Assembly (NCBI GenBank): GCA_003176045.1
Contig: PSRM01000182.1
Location: 1-64,000 of the forward strand
Direction: 5' to 3'
Length of the DNA stretch: 64,000 nt
Source: Verrucomicrobiota bacterium
GTDB taxonomy: Bacteria > Verrucomicrobiota > Verrucomicrobiia > Limisphaerales > UBA8199
Every line of letters begins with the position of its first letter. The stretch's first letter is position 1. The notes under the pieces were generated by a model. That model was not told the origin of the DNA. It ran no database searches and was given only the letters and a program-made list of their open reading frames with translations. Position numbers and translations under genes: made by a program. Of the stretch, positions 54,987-64,000 are shown in pieces.

Positions 54987-56822
54987 TCAAGCGGTCCTTC
55001 GATGGTAATACCACCACTCCACCGCCAGCACGACCAATGCGATGGCGGCGATGGTGCGCCACAATTCCATGTTTGCCCGCTGAAGCGTGGTCGCCTCCAC
55101 GGTGGTGTATTTGCCCAGATGCAAATTTTCCCGTGGTCGAATATTGCTTTCGGCGGCATCAAGCAGGTTGACGCAAAAAGCGGTGTCGTTGGTGCCGACA
55201 TGAAGGCGATAGATGCCTTGCTTCAAGGTGTCGCCAAAAACCAGTTCGTTGGCATTGGAATTGAGCGGGATGGTCCTGGTCTCGCCGCCGGGCAAGGTGA
55301 TTTGGGCGCTGCGCTCCGGTTGGGTGAGGGCAAGACGGAAGGGATCACCGGCTTTGACAAGCAGTTGGCTGGTTTTGGTGGTGGCGGGGTTGAGCCATTC
55401 GACGGCATTGGCGATGAAGATGGGATACGAGACACGCAACGGCCAGTTGCTCTGGAGCGTGTCGAAACCGATCCATATAATGCGCTGACGGCCAAACTCA
55501 CCGGCCAGAACCAATGGGTTCTGCGGCGCCTCGACCAATGCGATGGCCCAGGTCGGAAGTTTTGCGGTAAGGCTTTCGGCTACCTGCACGTTGTCGAATC
55601 CCGCATAGCGCAGGAGCGGGTGGGCCGTTTTCCATTCGACGATCGCCGGCGCCTCGATGCGGGTGATATTTTCCAGCCAATTGGTGTTCACCACATGAAT
55701 CGCCAGCATATTGCCTTTGGGCCAAACCGTGGGGGTGATGTCATCGAGCACCACGAAATCGAATTCGCCGGCTTCGTCCGCAAGGTTGTTGGCTGTGCGC
55801 AGTTCAACGCCGGCAGCCGCGCGCAGAGCTTTTTCCAGAAACCGGTTGCCTCGCGAGACAAGAAGGACTTTTATGGGTTTGGGCAACAGGCTAACAATCG
55901 AGGCGCGATCATCGGCTCCCAGATCGTCTTTTGAAGTGAGGCGCGCGGTAAACACGCCGTCGTGGGGTTGCGAGGCCACAAAAGCCTGCGGTGCCAGTTC
56001 GCCAGGGCCGAGCGTCAGCGCCCGAGTGTCGAGCAATTGATCATCGAACAGCAATTGGATTTCCGTAGCGACGCTGTTGCTGGAGAAATTTTGGACGTTG
56101 GCATACACCGCGCGTTGGCGAGCGTCATCAGGATTGGCCCGAACGTCGAGCGCCGTGATGCCGATGTTATTGGCGTCCTGCCCAATGCGATGAAAAATGA
56201 GCGGCAGCGCCCGGTTTTCGAACTCGTTCAGGTCCGGAACCGCGCCGTCGGAGAACAGATGGATTTGGGCGTCCTTTTGATCGCGCACGAGCGACTCGGC
56301 CATTTTGAGCGCGGGCACCAGGCGTGTGGGAGAATCGGAACACATGCACTCCTTCAATGCGCGGCGCAGTGCAGTTTTGTCGCCGGTGGCGGACTGTTTG
56401 ACTTCGGTGTTTGCGCCGGCCTGGAGGATGACCATTTGGTCAGTATCGGCCAGGCTATCAATCCACTGCAAGGCTTCGGTGCGCGCTTTTTCGAACCGGT
56501 TCGGTTTTTCGTCCGTGGCCTGCATGGAGGCCGAGGCATCCAAAATGATCACGCGCAATTGTGCGGGTTTGGCTTTGGTTGGGAAAAACGGCCGGCTCAG
56601 CGCCAGCACGGCGAACAGCAGAAGGAGGATTTGGAGGATGAGCAGCCAGTTCTTGCGCAGCTTTTGAAACGGCGCGCTGGCCTGGGTGTCTGAGAGGAAG
56701 CGTTGCCAAAGGAGCGTGCTGGAGACCAGCTTGATGACGCGCTTGCGCTTCAGGAGATAAAAGACCACCACCACCGGGATGGTGGCAGCGAACGCGAAGG
56801 CGGCTGGCGCTAAGAAGTGCAT
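54987..56822 (-). CDS. BatA/VWA-domain membrane protein
   Basis: LAPAAFAFAATIPVVVVFYLLKRKRVIKLVSSTLLWQRFL (BatA N-terminus); VIILDASASMQATDEKPNRFEKA. Confidence 0.9.
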   Translation of the reverse strand: MHFLAPAAFAFAATIPVVVVFYLLKRKRVIKLVSSTLLWQRFLSDTQASAPFQKLRKNWLLILQILLLLFAVLALSRPFFPTKAKPAQLRVIILDASASMQATDEKPNRFEKARTEALQWIDSLADTDQMVILQAGANTEVKQSATGDKTALRRALKECMCSDSPTRLVPALKMAESLVRDQKDAQIHLFSDGAVPDLNEFENRALPLIFHRIGQDANNIGITALDVRANPDDARQRAVYANVQNFSSNSVATEIQLLFDDQLLDTRALTLGPGELAPQAFVASQPHDGVFTARLTSKDDLGADDRASIVSLLPKPIKVLLVSRGNRFLEKALRAAAGVELRTANNLADEAGEFDFVVLDDITPTVWPKGNMLAIHVVNTNWLENITRIEAPAIVEWKTAHPLLRYAGFDNVQVAESLTAKLPTWAIALVEAPQNPLVLAGEFGRQRIIWIGFDTLQSNWPLRVSYPIFIANAVEWLNPATTKTSQLLVKAGDPFRLALTQPERSAQITLPGGETRTIPLNSNANELVFGDTLKQGIYRLHVGTNDTAFCVNLLDAAESNIRPRENLHLGKYTTVEATTLQRANMELWRTIAAIALVVLAVEWWYYHRRTA

Positions 56823-56841
56823 GACGAGCTTGTTTTATGTC

Positions 56842-56880
56842 AGACCGGTCGGACCGGTCGGACCGGTCGGACCGGTCGGA
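56842..56880. repeat. (accggtcgg)4 nonamer tandem repeat
   Basis: agaccggtcggaccggtcggaccggtcggaccggtcgg. Confidence 0.95.
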
Positions 56881-56896
56881 CGAAATTTCCTGGAGT

Positions 56897-57868
56897 TTAT
56901 GACCATACCTCGGCTTTTCTAAGCTGCCTTAAAAGCAGTTCCTCCAGCGCCGTGTTCGAGCTTGCCGTGAAAAAATTAATCCCTCTTTTTTGGCAAAACT
57001 CGCGCATGCGTTGGAGATAATTCTGCACGGCTTGCACATAGGCTTTCATGCGGTAGCGGCCGAAGGTCACCTCCTGGACTGCGCCCGTCTCGGAATCCAC
57101 CAGGCGCAGGTCGCCGAAGGTGGAAGGGGAAAGTTCCTCGGGCGCGAGGATTTGCACGATGTCCACCTGGAAGCCGCGTCCAACCAGGGCGTTGAGGCCG
57201 GACTCGTAACCTGCCGGGTCGAGAAAATCGCTCAGCACAACGGCCAGGCCTGCCTGGCGGGCCTCCAGCGCGCCGCGACGAAGCGCTTCGTTCAAATCGG
57301 CCGGGCCTCCCGCGGTGAGCGCGGTAATGTTTTGAAAAAAAGAAAGCGCAGACTTTTTTCCTCGCACTGAACGCAGAGCGCCGCGGGCGGCCAGTTCGGC
57401 CGTTTGTGACGCAGCATCGGCCGGACGTGGCGCGTATTGCGTGTTGCGTGTTGCGTGATCAGGAGAGCGGCGGTTTTCGAGCGAAGGAAAGGGAATGATG
57501 CTCACTCGATCAAAGCCGCAGAGCGCCACGTATCCTATGGCCGCGGCGACCCGGCGCGCGAAATCGAATTTACGAGGCTCACCAAACGTCATGGACTCGC
57601 TGGCATCGAGAAAAATCCGCACGGGCAGCTCACGTTCTTCCTCGTAGAGCTTTAGAAAGAGCCGTTCCAAACGGCCATAGAGGTTCCAATCGAGATAACG
57701 AAAATCGTCGCCGTGAACATACGTACGATAGTCCGCGAACTCGACGGATTGGCCCCGCGCGCGGCTGCGTCGTTCGCCGCGGGACGAACTCTTGGCCCGG
57801 CGAGCCGCGAGCAGTTGGAATTGCTCGAGGCGGCGAAGGAGTTCGGGGGTGAGGAGGGGGTTGGGCAT
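56897..57868 (-). CDS. DUF58 domain protein
   Basis: SRARGQSVEFADYRTYVHGDDFRYLDWNLYGRLERLFLKLYEEERELPVRIFLDASESMTFG: DUF58 signature. Confidence 0.93.
   Translation of the reverse strand: MPNPLLTPELLRRLEQFQLLAARRAKSSSRGERRSRARGQSVEFADYRTYVHGDDFRYLDWNLYGRLERLFLKLYEEERELPVRIFLDASESMTFGEPRKFDFARRVAAAIGYVALCGFDRVSIIPFPSLENRRSPDHATRNTQYAPRPADAASQTAELAARGALRSVRGKKSALSFFQNITALTAGGPADLNEALRRGALEARQAGLAVVLSDFLDPAGYESGLNALVGRGFQVDIVQILAPEELSPSTFGDLRLVDSETGAVQEVTFGRYRMKAYVQAVQNYLQRMREFCQKRGINFFTASSNTALEELLLRQLRKAEVWS
57432..57459. repeat. (cgtgttg)n array inside DUF58 gene
   Basis: gcgtattgcgtgttgcgtgttgcgtgat; encodes HATRNTQYA. Confidence 0.92.
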
Positions 57869-57880
57869 CTAATTGGTCTT

Positions 57881-57990
57881 GCTCTTAATCTTTTCTCTTA
57901 CTCTTAATCTTAATCTTAATCTACGAAGTCACGAGTTTTACGCAGGAAAGGATTAAGATTAAGAGAAAGATTAAGATTAAGAATCTACGG
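57881..57990. repeat. Inverted hexamer arrays (cttaat / attaag)
   Basis: cttaatcttttctcttactcttaatcttaatcttaatctacg ... ggattaagattaagagaaagattaagattaagaatctacg. Confidence 0.88.
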
Positions 57991-58022
57991 CCAGCTCCCA
58001 AATTAACCAACCAGCCCATTCA

Positions 58023-58069
58023 CCCATTTAACTCATTTAACCTATTTAACTTATTTAACTTATTTAACT
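58023..58069. repeat. (atttaactt)n array overlapping MoxR stop codon
   Basis: cccatttaactcatttaacctatttaacttatttaacttatttaact. Confidence 0.88.
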
Positions 58070-59065
58070 AGTCAGTACCGCCGCATCTCGGGGCACATCC
58101 TTCAGCACCTGCGCGATGATATGATCGGTCGTGATCCCCTCAGCTTCGGCTTCGAAGTTGAGAATAAGCCGGTGGCGCAGGGCGGAAGGAGCGACGGCTT
58201 CGATATCATCAAAGCTGACGTTGAACCGGCCATCAATCAGGGCGCGGACTTTGCCGGCCAGGATAAGGGTTTGGGCGCCGCGCGGGCTGCTGCCGAAGCG
58301 CAGGTATTGCGAGGCGATTGGAGCGGCGGTGTCCGTGCGCGGATGTGTGGCCAGAACCAGGCGCACGGCGTAATCTTTCACGTGCGAGGCAACCGGCACT
58401 TCGCGCACCAGGTCCATCAACTGCATAAGCGTGCCCCCGTCGAGCACTTTGCTGACCTGCGCCCGCACACCGGCAGTGGTGCGTGTGAGCACTTCGGTCA
58501 ACTCCTCCGCGTTTGGGTAGCCAACCAGGATTTTGAAAAAGAAACGGTCCAATTGTGCTTCGGGTAACGGATAAGTGCCTTCCTGATCAATAGGATTCTG
58601 CGTGGCCATCACGAAGAAAGGCTCGGCCAGTTTGCGCAATTCACCGCCGGCAGTGACCTGATGCTCCTGCATGGCTTCGAGCAACGCAGACTGGGTTTTC
58701 GGGGTGGCACGATTGATTTCGTCGGACAAAACCAAGTGGGCAAAAATGGGGCCGCGTTGAAACTGGAACTCGCGCCTGCCACCGGGGATTTCCATTACTA
58801 TGTTCGTGCCGAGAATGTCCGCAGGCATGAGATCCGGCGTGAACTGAATGCGGCTAAAGGACAGGTCGAGCACTTCGCTGAGCGTCCGAATCAAAAGCGT
58901 TTTACCCAGGCCCGGCACGCCTTCGAGCAGCACATGCCCGCCGGCAAACAGCGCGATGAGCGTCCCTTCGACAATTCCCTCGTGGCCAACAATCACTTTG
59001 CCGATTTCAGATCGGAGAGTTGCGTAAGCGGTGCGGAAGGATTGGATTTGTTCTTCAGTAGTCAT
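58064..59065 (-). CDS. MoxR family AAA+ ATPase
   Basis: GKVIVGHEGIVEGTLIALFAGGHVLLEGVPGLGKTLLIRTLSEVLDLSFSRIQFTPDLMPADILGTN; start at MTTEEQIQ (59065) preferred. Confidence 0.95.
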   Translation of the reverse strand: MTTEEQIQSFRTAYATLRSEIGKVIVGHEGIVEGTLIALFAGGHVLLEGVPGLGKTLLIRTLSEVLDLSFSRIQFTPDLMPADILGTNIVMEIPGGRREFQFQRGPIFAHLVLSDEINRATPKTQSALLEAMQEHQVTAGGELRKLAEPFFVMATQNPIDQEGTYPLPEAQLDRFFFKILVGYPNAEELTEVLTRTTAGVRAQVSKVLDGGTLMQLMDLVREVPVASHVKDYAVRLVLATHPRTDTAAPIASQYLRFGSSPRGAQTLILAGKVRALIDGRFNVSFDDIEAVAPSALRHRLILNFEAEAEGITTDHIIAQVLKDVPRDAAVLTS

Positions 59066-59079
59066 TTGCGCCGGCGGCC

Positions 59080-59714
59080 GTTGAAGGTTGAAAGTTAAAA
59101 GTTGAAGGTTGGTCAACCGTTACCGTTGGCGTGAAAGGCGCCTGGCATTCGTTCGAACCCTTTCCAGATAGTCTATGAACTTAGCTATTCGACGTGACAG
59201 GGTCAGGCATGATTCACGCAGCGCCTCGAATTTTTTCTGGTCAATGTACTGCTGGTCTAGTGCAACGTAGAGTTGGGATCGGACTTCGCCATTTGAACCT
59301 TTGGCGATGTTCAGGAAATGAATGAATTCTTTGCGAGTCCCGCGTTCGAAGCCCTCTGCGATGTTCGACATGGTCGAAGTGGAGGCGCGGATAATTTGAT
59401 CTTTCAGCGTGAAATCGCGACGAAATAATCGCTCCTTCGTTATGTCGTAAATACGGTTTACTAAAACGCGCGCTTCCTGCCAAACCTTCAGATCTTCGAA
59501 TTGTTTTGCCGTAGCCATAGATTTTTATCCTCGTTAAATGTTTGTCGTATTTGTCGTATTTGTTCAGTAGGAGTGAATGAAATGAGTGTTGAATTTGCAA
59601 TCTTAAGTTTATTCAACCAAGCCATTAACCTGCCTTCAGCCAAGAGGCGTTTGCGCAGACCTCAGACTCGACAAACGGAATGAACCTTCAACCTGTAACC
59701 TTCAACTTTCAACT
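59080..59714. mobile_element. Putative IVS-like cassette: S23 four-helix-bundle gene between inverted heptamer arrays (copy B)
   Basis: Left arm gttgaaggttgaaagttaaaagttgaaggttg (59080-59111); right arm aaccttcaacctgtaaccttcaactttcaact (59683-59714), near-perfect reverse complement. Confidence 0.5.
59120..59518 (-). CDS. Four-helix-bundle protein, S23/IVP family
   Basis: KQFEDLKVWQEARVLVNRIYDITKERLFRRDFTLKDQIIRASTSTMSNIAEGFERGTRKEFIHFLNIAKGSNGEVRSQLYVALDQQYI: classic S23 pattern. Confidence 0.95.
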   Translation of the reverse strand: MATAKQFEDLKVWQEARVLVNRIYDITKERLFRRDFTLKDQIIRASTSTMSNIAEGFERGTRKEFIHFLNIAKGSNGEVRSQLYVALDQQYIDQKKFEALRESCLTLSRRIAKFIDYLERVRTNARRLSRQR

Positions 59715-59717
59715 AGA

Positions 59718-61687
59718 TCATTTTTTCAAATCATCAAAGTAGTCCTTCACCGCTCCCTGATATGCTCGCGGCACTTTCTCCTCGGTCAGCGCACTCTGGG
59801 CGTCGGACTGGGCGGCGGCGGCCGCTTCCTCGTAAGCGATATTGCTCTGGCCTTTGATGCTCACGCCACGCAAGGTGATGCTCGGCATGGGCGCGCCTGG
59901 CGAGAACTGGCCTTTGACCTTGGTCGGCATGAGTTTGTCGGTGGGGCTGGTTGGGCGGTCGGTGTGGCCGCGTGGGTCAACATTCGGGCGCACGGCGCCG
60001 GTATTGTCCCAGGCATCATTCTGGACTCCGTCCCACGTGTGGCCTTCTTCGGCCCATGTGCCGACGCCGCCACCCAGCCCGCTGCCTTTGGTTGGACCGC
60101 TGCCCGGGTTATTGCACTGCCCCCAGCCTTTGCACTCGCTGATGCACATGGCCGCCTTATTCATGGCATCGAGCGTGGCCATCAATTCCTGGGCGTCACC
60201 CATTTGCTGAGCGAGTTCTCCCAATTTTTTGGCTGCAGAAGCGAGTGACTGCGCGGCACCCGATTTGTCGCCGGCCTGGCCTTGCTTGCAGGCCTGCTGC
60301 AGGTCCTTCGCCACGTCGCCATAATGGCCCGCAGGTGGAATGGCTTTTGAAACTTCCTCCATCATTTTCTGCAGTTGCTCCTGGGTAAGGCCCGAAGACT
60401 TTAATTGTTCCACCATCTTGGTCAGAGTCTGCTGGGCCTGCTCGGGCTGCCCTTTTTGTAGTTGCTCGGCCAGGTCCTTGCCCAACTTGTCCATTTGCTG
60501 TTGGAGCTGTTGGAGGGACTTGGCCATGTCCTTCATCTTATCGAGGTCCTTAACGGCAGTCTGAATATCCTTGAGAAACTGGTCGGGCTGACTGTTCTCC
60601 AGGGCCTTGATGGCGTCCTCCAACTGCGGCATTTGCATCCCCATCTGTTGCGCTTCCTTCGACAGAGCGGAAAGGGCTTCTGAAAGTTTTTGTTTCTCGC
60701 CCTCGCCGGCGGCGGCGCCTTTATCGGCCAAGTCTTTGGCGGCTTGTTGAACCTTTTGCAGGTCCTTTTTGAGTTTGTCGAGCGCTTCGGGATTACCGGT
60801 AGGAGAGCCAAGCTGCTTCTGTAGCGATTCAATTTGCTTTTGCAATCCGCCGGCGGTTTGAGTGTCGTTCGGGCTTGTGCCACGGGCTGCCTGTTCGAGT
60901 TTGTTGAGGGCCGGATCTTTGGCCATTTCCTTGATCTGCTCCTTCAGCTTCTCAGCCACATTCGCCAGGTCTTTGAGCGCCTCGGTTCGGGTGAGGGAAG
61001 TTTTGGTGAACCGGTCGCCCAACTCGCCGACTGCCTGCATGGCTTTCTGAGTCGGCGGCAGGGCCGTCGGGCGCTTCTCGATGTCGCGCCGCACGAGTTC
61101 GGCCAGATTTTTGCCCGCTTCTTTGATTGATTTCTGTTCCTTTTGTTTTTGCAGGTAGCTCTTGCTGCGATACTCCGGGACAAAACCCAGCCCAACACAC
61201 AGCGCCAGCAACAGAAATGCCCAACGCGCCGCGCCCGGCAGACTCAACGGGAGCAGCTTTCTGGGATCCAGAGCTTTGGAATGTGCCGCGGCATCCGTGA
61301 CCACCAGGTCGCTCCATCCTGATGGAGCGCGGACAGCCTGTCCGTGCGCACCGCTGGCTGGGCCAGCTTCCTCGGCGGCAATCTCCAACGCCGTGCTCAA
61401 CCGCTCCTTTAGCTGTTGCTTGTTATCCACCCAACGGGCCACTTCTTTTAACGATGGTTTTCGCCACCCTCCTACGATCAAGCCAAAGGCCATCGCGACA
61501 AACGGCGCGACCAATGCAGCCACAGGCACCCAAAGCGGCAGCGGCCACAAATGAAATGCCCCCGCCATCAGTAGCGCGGCGAGCGCCCCAAAGAGCAACC
61601 CCTTCCACATCCCTTGCAACGCCTTCGCCCATCGCCGCCGCCGTCCGGCCCGACGGAGTGCCAATTCAATAGTTTGTAACTCGCTCA
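59718..61687 (-). CDS. DUF4175-like membrane-anchored coiled-coil protein
   Basis: N-terminal TMs, long Gln/Lys-rich coiled coil (LQQLQQQMDKLGKDLAEQLQKGQPEQAQQTLTKMVEQLKSSGL); start at MSELQT (61687) preferred. Confidence 0.78.
61327..61345. repeat. gcgcggaca-type palindrome inside DUF4175-like gene
   Basis: gcgcggaca-gcc-tgtccgtgc, preceded by gctccat-cctg-atggagc; encodes SGAHGQAVRAPSGW. Confidence 0.85.
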
Positions 61688-61881
61688 TAAATACTCCCTC
61701 AATCCGGCTCTTAATCTTTCTCTTAATCCTAATCTTAATCCCTCCCACAAAACTGCGCCATCCACCTCCATTTGGCTAGTGCTAATTCATTTGACCGCGG
61801 AAGCGCCAAAATGTTCCGCGGATTTGCGCCCTTAGCCGGAATAATTTTCCCGGCTGATAGTCCCCTGCGCCAGACGGCCCA

Positions 61882-62003
61882 TGTAGGGCAGGCTTTCCAG
61901 CCTGCCGGTTCGCGGCGCTTTTCAGCGCCGCGAATCTTTAGGCCACAGAGTTTCACGGGGCTAAAAAGCCCCCTGAACCGGCAGGCTGGAAAGCCTGCCC
62001 TAC
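61882..62003. repeat. ~120-bp multi-hairpin palindromic element, copy B
   Basis: gtagggcaggctttccagcctgccggttcgcggcgcttttcagcgccgcg...ggggctaaaaagccccctgaaccggcaggctggaaagcctgccctac. Confidence 0.9.
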
Positions 62004-62020
62004 CAGGGAAACAATCCGTC

Positions 62021-64000
62021 TTATGGACTCAACCGCGCCCGGTAGAAGCGCCGGGGGACGCGGCCATTGGTATCCACAAGGATGACCGTATTATTCGTGA
62101 GGGTGAGGCTCGTCAGAGTGGTCCAGGTTTGAAAGTTGGTCGAGGTGAGGACGTCGTAGTGCGAGCCAGGCGCGCCCGAGAGTGTGAATTGGAACCCGCC
62201 GTTTGTGCGGAACGCAACGCTGCCTGGCACGAAAGAAGGCGTGGACGAGGCGAAGGCCAGGTGGAAAACCAAGTTGCCAGTGTGCGCCGCGTAACCTCCG
62301 GCCAGGATGCGGTAAGTAGTTGCTGTGCTGACGGCCAGGGTGATCTGCGAATTGATTCCGCCAGCATCATCGTTGCACGCCACCTCTGTCAAAGCGCCAC
62401 AAGCACCCGTGTAAATAGCCAGGCCCGTGTCGAAATCGCTCCCAAATGTATCCACCGTAAGCAGCCCCGCTGATGGCGTGGCGAACTGGTACCAAACCCC
62501 ATTTCCAAACCCCGGCACGCACGACGGCGCTGGATCGCTGGTGGAGCTCGCGTAGGTGGTGGATTGCTGATTGGCGTAACTGGAACTGGCGATCACGATT
62601 GCACCGGCGCATTGGTCGTTGGCCAGGGTGGTAGTCACCTTGAGGATCGCGTTTGAGCTGAGCGCAAAGCCGTATGCGTTTGTGACCAGGCAACTGAACA
62701 GGCTGCCGGAGTCCGAAAGTTGCGCGTTATTAAACGTATAGCTGGAGTTGGTTGTGCCGCTGATCGGTGCTCCATTGCGCCGCCAGCCATATACGAACGG
62801 CGTCGTGCCCGCAGCCGAAACGCTGAACGTAGCCGCCGCCCCTATCGAAACTGTCTGCCCCGCAGGTTGGGCAACAATACTCGGTGCGGACGGGTTGACA
62901 ACGATCCTCATCGTGGCTGTGTTGGCCCAACCATTTGTATCGCTTAGGCCAACGGTGAAGGAATTGGTCCCGAGGTTCGCCGTCAGTGGTGTGCCCGAGA
63001 GCGAACCGTCGCCGGCTACGTTCAACCAGGCCGGACCGCTGACCTTCGCGAATGAAAGCGTGTCTCCTGCGGGCGCGACCGCGTCGGCCAGAAGCGAACT
63101 GGCATACGCCGAGGCATCACTCGCTGCCGCTTCGGTGAATGGGTTGCGGATGAATGTCGGCACAGTCAGACTGAAGACGGTATCGAATCCGACTCCCAAA
63201 CCTCCGATTCCCGCCGTCGTTCCGTAAAACCGGCCATCGGAAGCTTGCACCATCCTCGTTCCCGGTCCCCACCCGTTTATGCCTTCAAACCAAACGATGC
63301 TCGTCAGCGTCCCGCCTGGCGTCAGCTTAAAAACCGTCCCTCCGCCGCCCAACCCGCCCGAGTAAGTCGTGCCATAAAAATTGCTATCGGCCCCCTGCAC
63401 CAGGCCGCCCGCCTGCGTGCCGTTGCTGGTGGAATCGAATGAGATCAATGTGCTCAACGCGCCATTGGTGGCCATGCGAAACAGCGTTCCGTATCCGTAG
63501 GCGCCGCCGTAAAAGGTGCTGCCGTAAAGGTAGCCATCGCTGGCGGCGAGCAGTCGGCCCACCGGAGTCGCGCCATTAGTGCCGTAAAAGGTTGCACGAA
63601 TCGTGAACAGACCGTTGGTTGTCAGGCTGAACACCGCGCCCGAGCCGCTTGTTCCACCTTCCGAAGTTGTGCCGTACAAAATCCCCCCTGGGCCCTGAAC
63701 CAGCCCTGCCTGCGGGTAGCTGCCGCTGGTCGAATAATCGAAATTCACGAGGGTGGTCAGGACACCGCCCGGGGTAAGCCTGAAAGCTGTTCCGTACCCG
63801 TTGGCGCCTCCGGCATAGGTCACTCCATAAAAGTTGCCGTCTGGCGCCTGCATCAATTCTCTCGCATAAGCCCCTTTGCCGTAAGAATCAAACGTGAACA
63901 CCGTCGCCAGCGAACCGTTGGCCGTCATCCGGAATACGGTCCCGTAGCCCCCAGGAGTACTTTGGGTAACCCCATAAAGATTGCCATCCGCGCCGACGAT
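62021..64000 (-). CDS. Secreted GloVer tandem-repeat protein with Ig-like segments, N-terminus beyond window edge
   Basis: Repeats LVQGPGGILYGTTSEGGTSGSGAVFSLTTNG (TIGR03803-like); reading frame continues upstream of 63928 to the window edge (IVGADGNLYGVTQSTPGGYGTVFRM). Confidence 0.85.
   Translation of the reverse strand: MVGADGNLYGVTQSTPGGYGTVFRMTANGSLATVFTFDSYGKGAYARELMQAPDGNFYGVTYAGGANGYGTAFRLTPGGVLTTLVNFDYSTSGSYPQAGLVQGPGGILYGTTSEGGTSGSGAVFSLTTNGLFTIRATFYGTNGATPVGRLLAASDGYLYGSTFYGGAYGYGTLFRMATNGALSTLISFDSTSNGTQAGGLVQGADSNFYGTTYSGGLGGGGTVFKLTPGGTLTSIVWFEGINGWGPGTRMVQASDGRFYGTTAGIGGLGVGFDTVFSLTVPTFIRNPFTEAAASDASAYASSLLADAVAPAGDTLSFAKVSGPAWLNVAGDGSLSGTPLTANLGTNSFTVGLSDTNGWANTATMRIVVNPSAPSIVAQPAGQTVSIGAAATFSVSAAGTTPFVYGWRRNGAPISGTTNSSYTFNNAQLSDSGSLFSCLVTNAYGFALSSNAILKVTTTLANDQCAGAIVIASSSYANQQSTTYASSTSDPAPSCVPGFGNGVWYQFATPSAGLLTVDTFGSDFDTGLAIYTGACGALTEVACNDDAGGINSQITLAVSTATTYRILAGGYAAHTGNLVFHLAFASSTPSFVPGSVAFRTNGGFQFTLSGAPGSHYDVLTSTNFQTWTTLTSLTLTNNTVILVDTNGRVPRRFYRARLSP

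Noticed and set aside
44855-59518. Diversity-generating retroelement suggested by Avd-like S23 folds
   Set aside because: No reverse transcriptase, template/variable repeat pair or target gene is visible; S23 similarity alone is not enough.
1-64000. tRNA, rRNA or transposase/integrase genes
   Set aside because: None recognised by reading; a dedicated tRNA/rRNA and RAYT/IS search would be needed to exclude them.

Overview
High-GC bacterial chromosome window with a Verrucomicrobia-like character: PEP-CTERM proteins, GloVer repeats, very large repeat-rich secreted proteins, and an ECF sigma factor fused to a C-terminal extension. Taxonomy is inferred from protein style only. The left half (0-36 kb) holds a partial cysteine synthase, a 1-Cys peroxiredoxin, large secreted repeat proteins (1998 aa with FG-GAP-type repeats; 1301 aa with RCC1-type repeats), two PEP-CTERM paralogs, two signalling clusters (NarL-type regulator plus beta-propeller kinase; TonB receptor, YfiR-like protein and hybrid kinase), an RNase II-family nuclease, ispH and small membrane or regulatory genes. 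The right half is a ~25-kb co-directional minus-strand block: DUF4175-like, MoxR, DUF58, VWA, solute-binding protein, ABC permease/NHL, VWA, TPR, lipoprotein, purQ, purL and sigma factor. The most interesting signal is an unusually dense repeat system. (i) Short tandem arrays with mostly 7-nt units (e.g. aaccttg, gaccact, gtccaaa, aacacca) lie in spacers and inside ORFs; because 7 nt cycles through all frames they encode 7-aa repeats such as FKVQGSR. (ii) Several families of ~20-170 bp palindromic elements also occur, some apparently inserted in frame in genes including purL. (iii) Two S23 four-helix-bundle genes are each bracketed by ~30-bp inverted heptamer arrays placed next to the stop codon of the preceding gene, which looks like an rRNA-intervening-sequence-like mobile cassette outside rRNA. 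All assignments come from reading the sequence; no database search was run.
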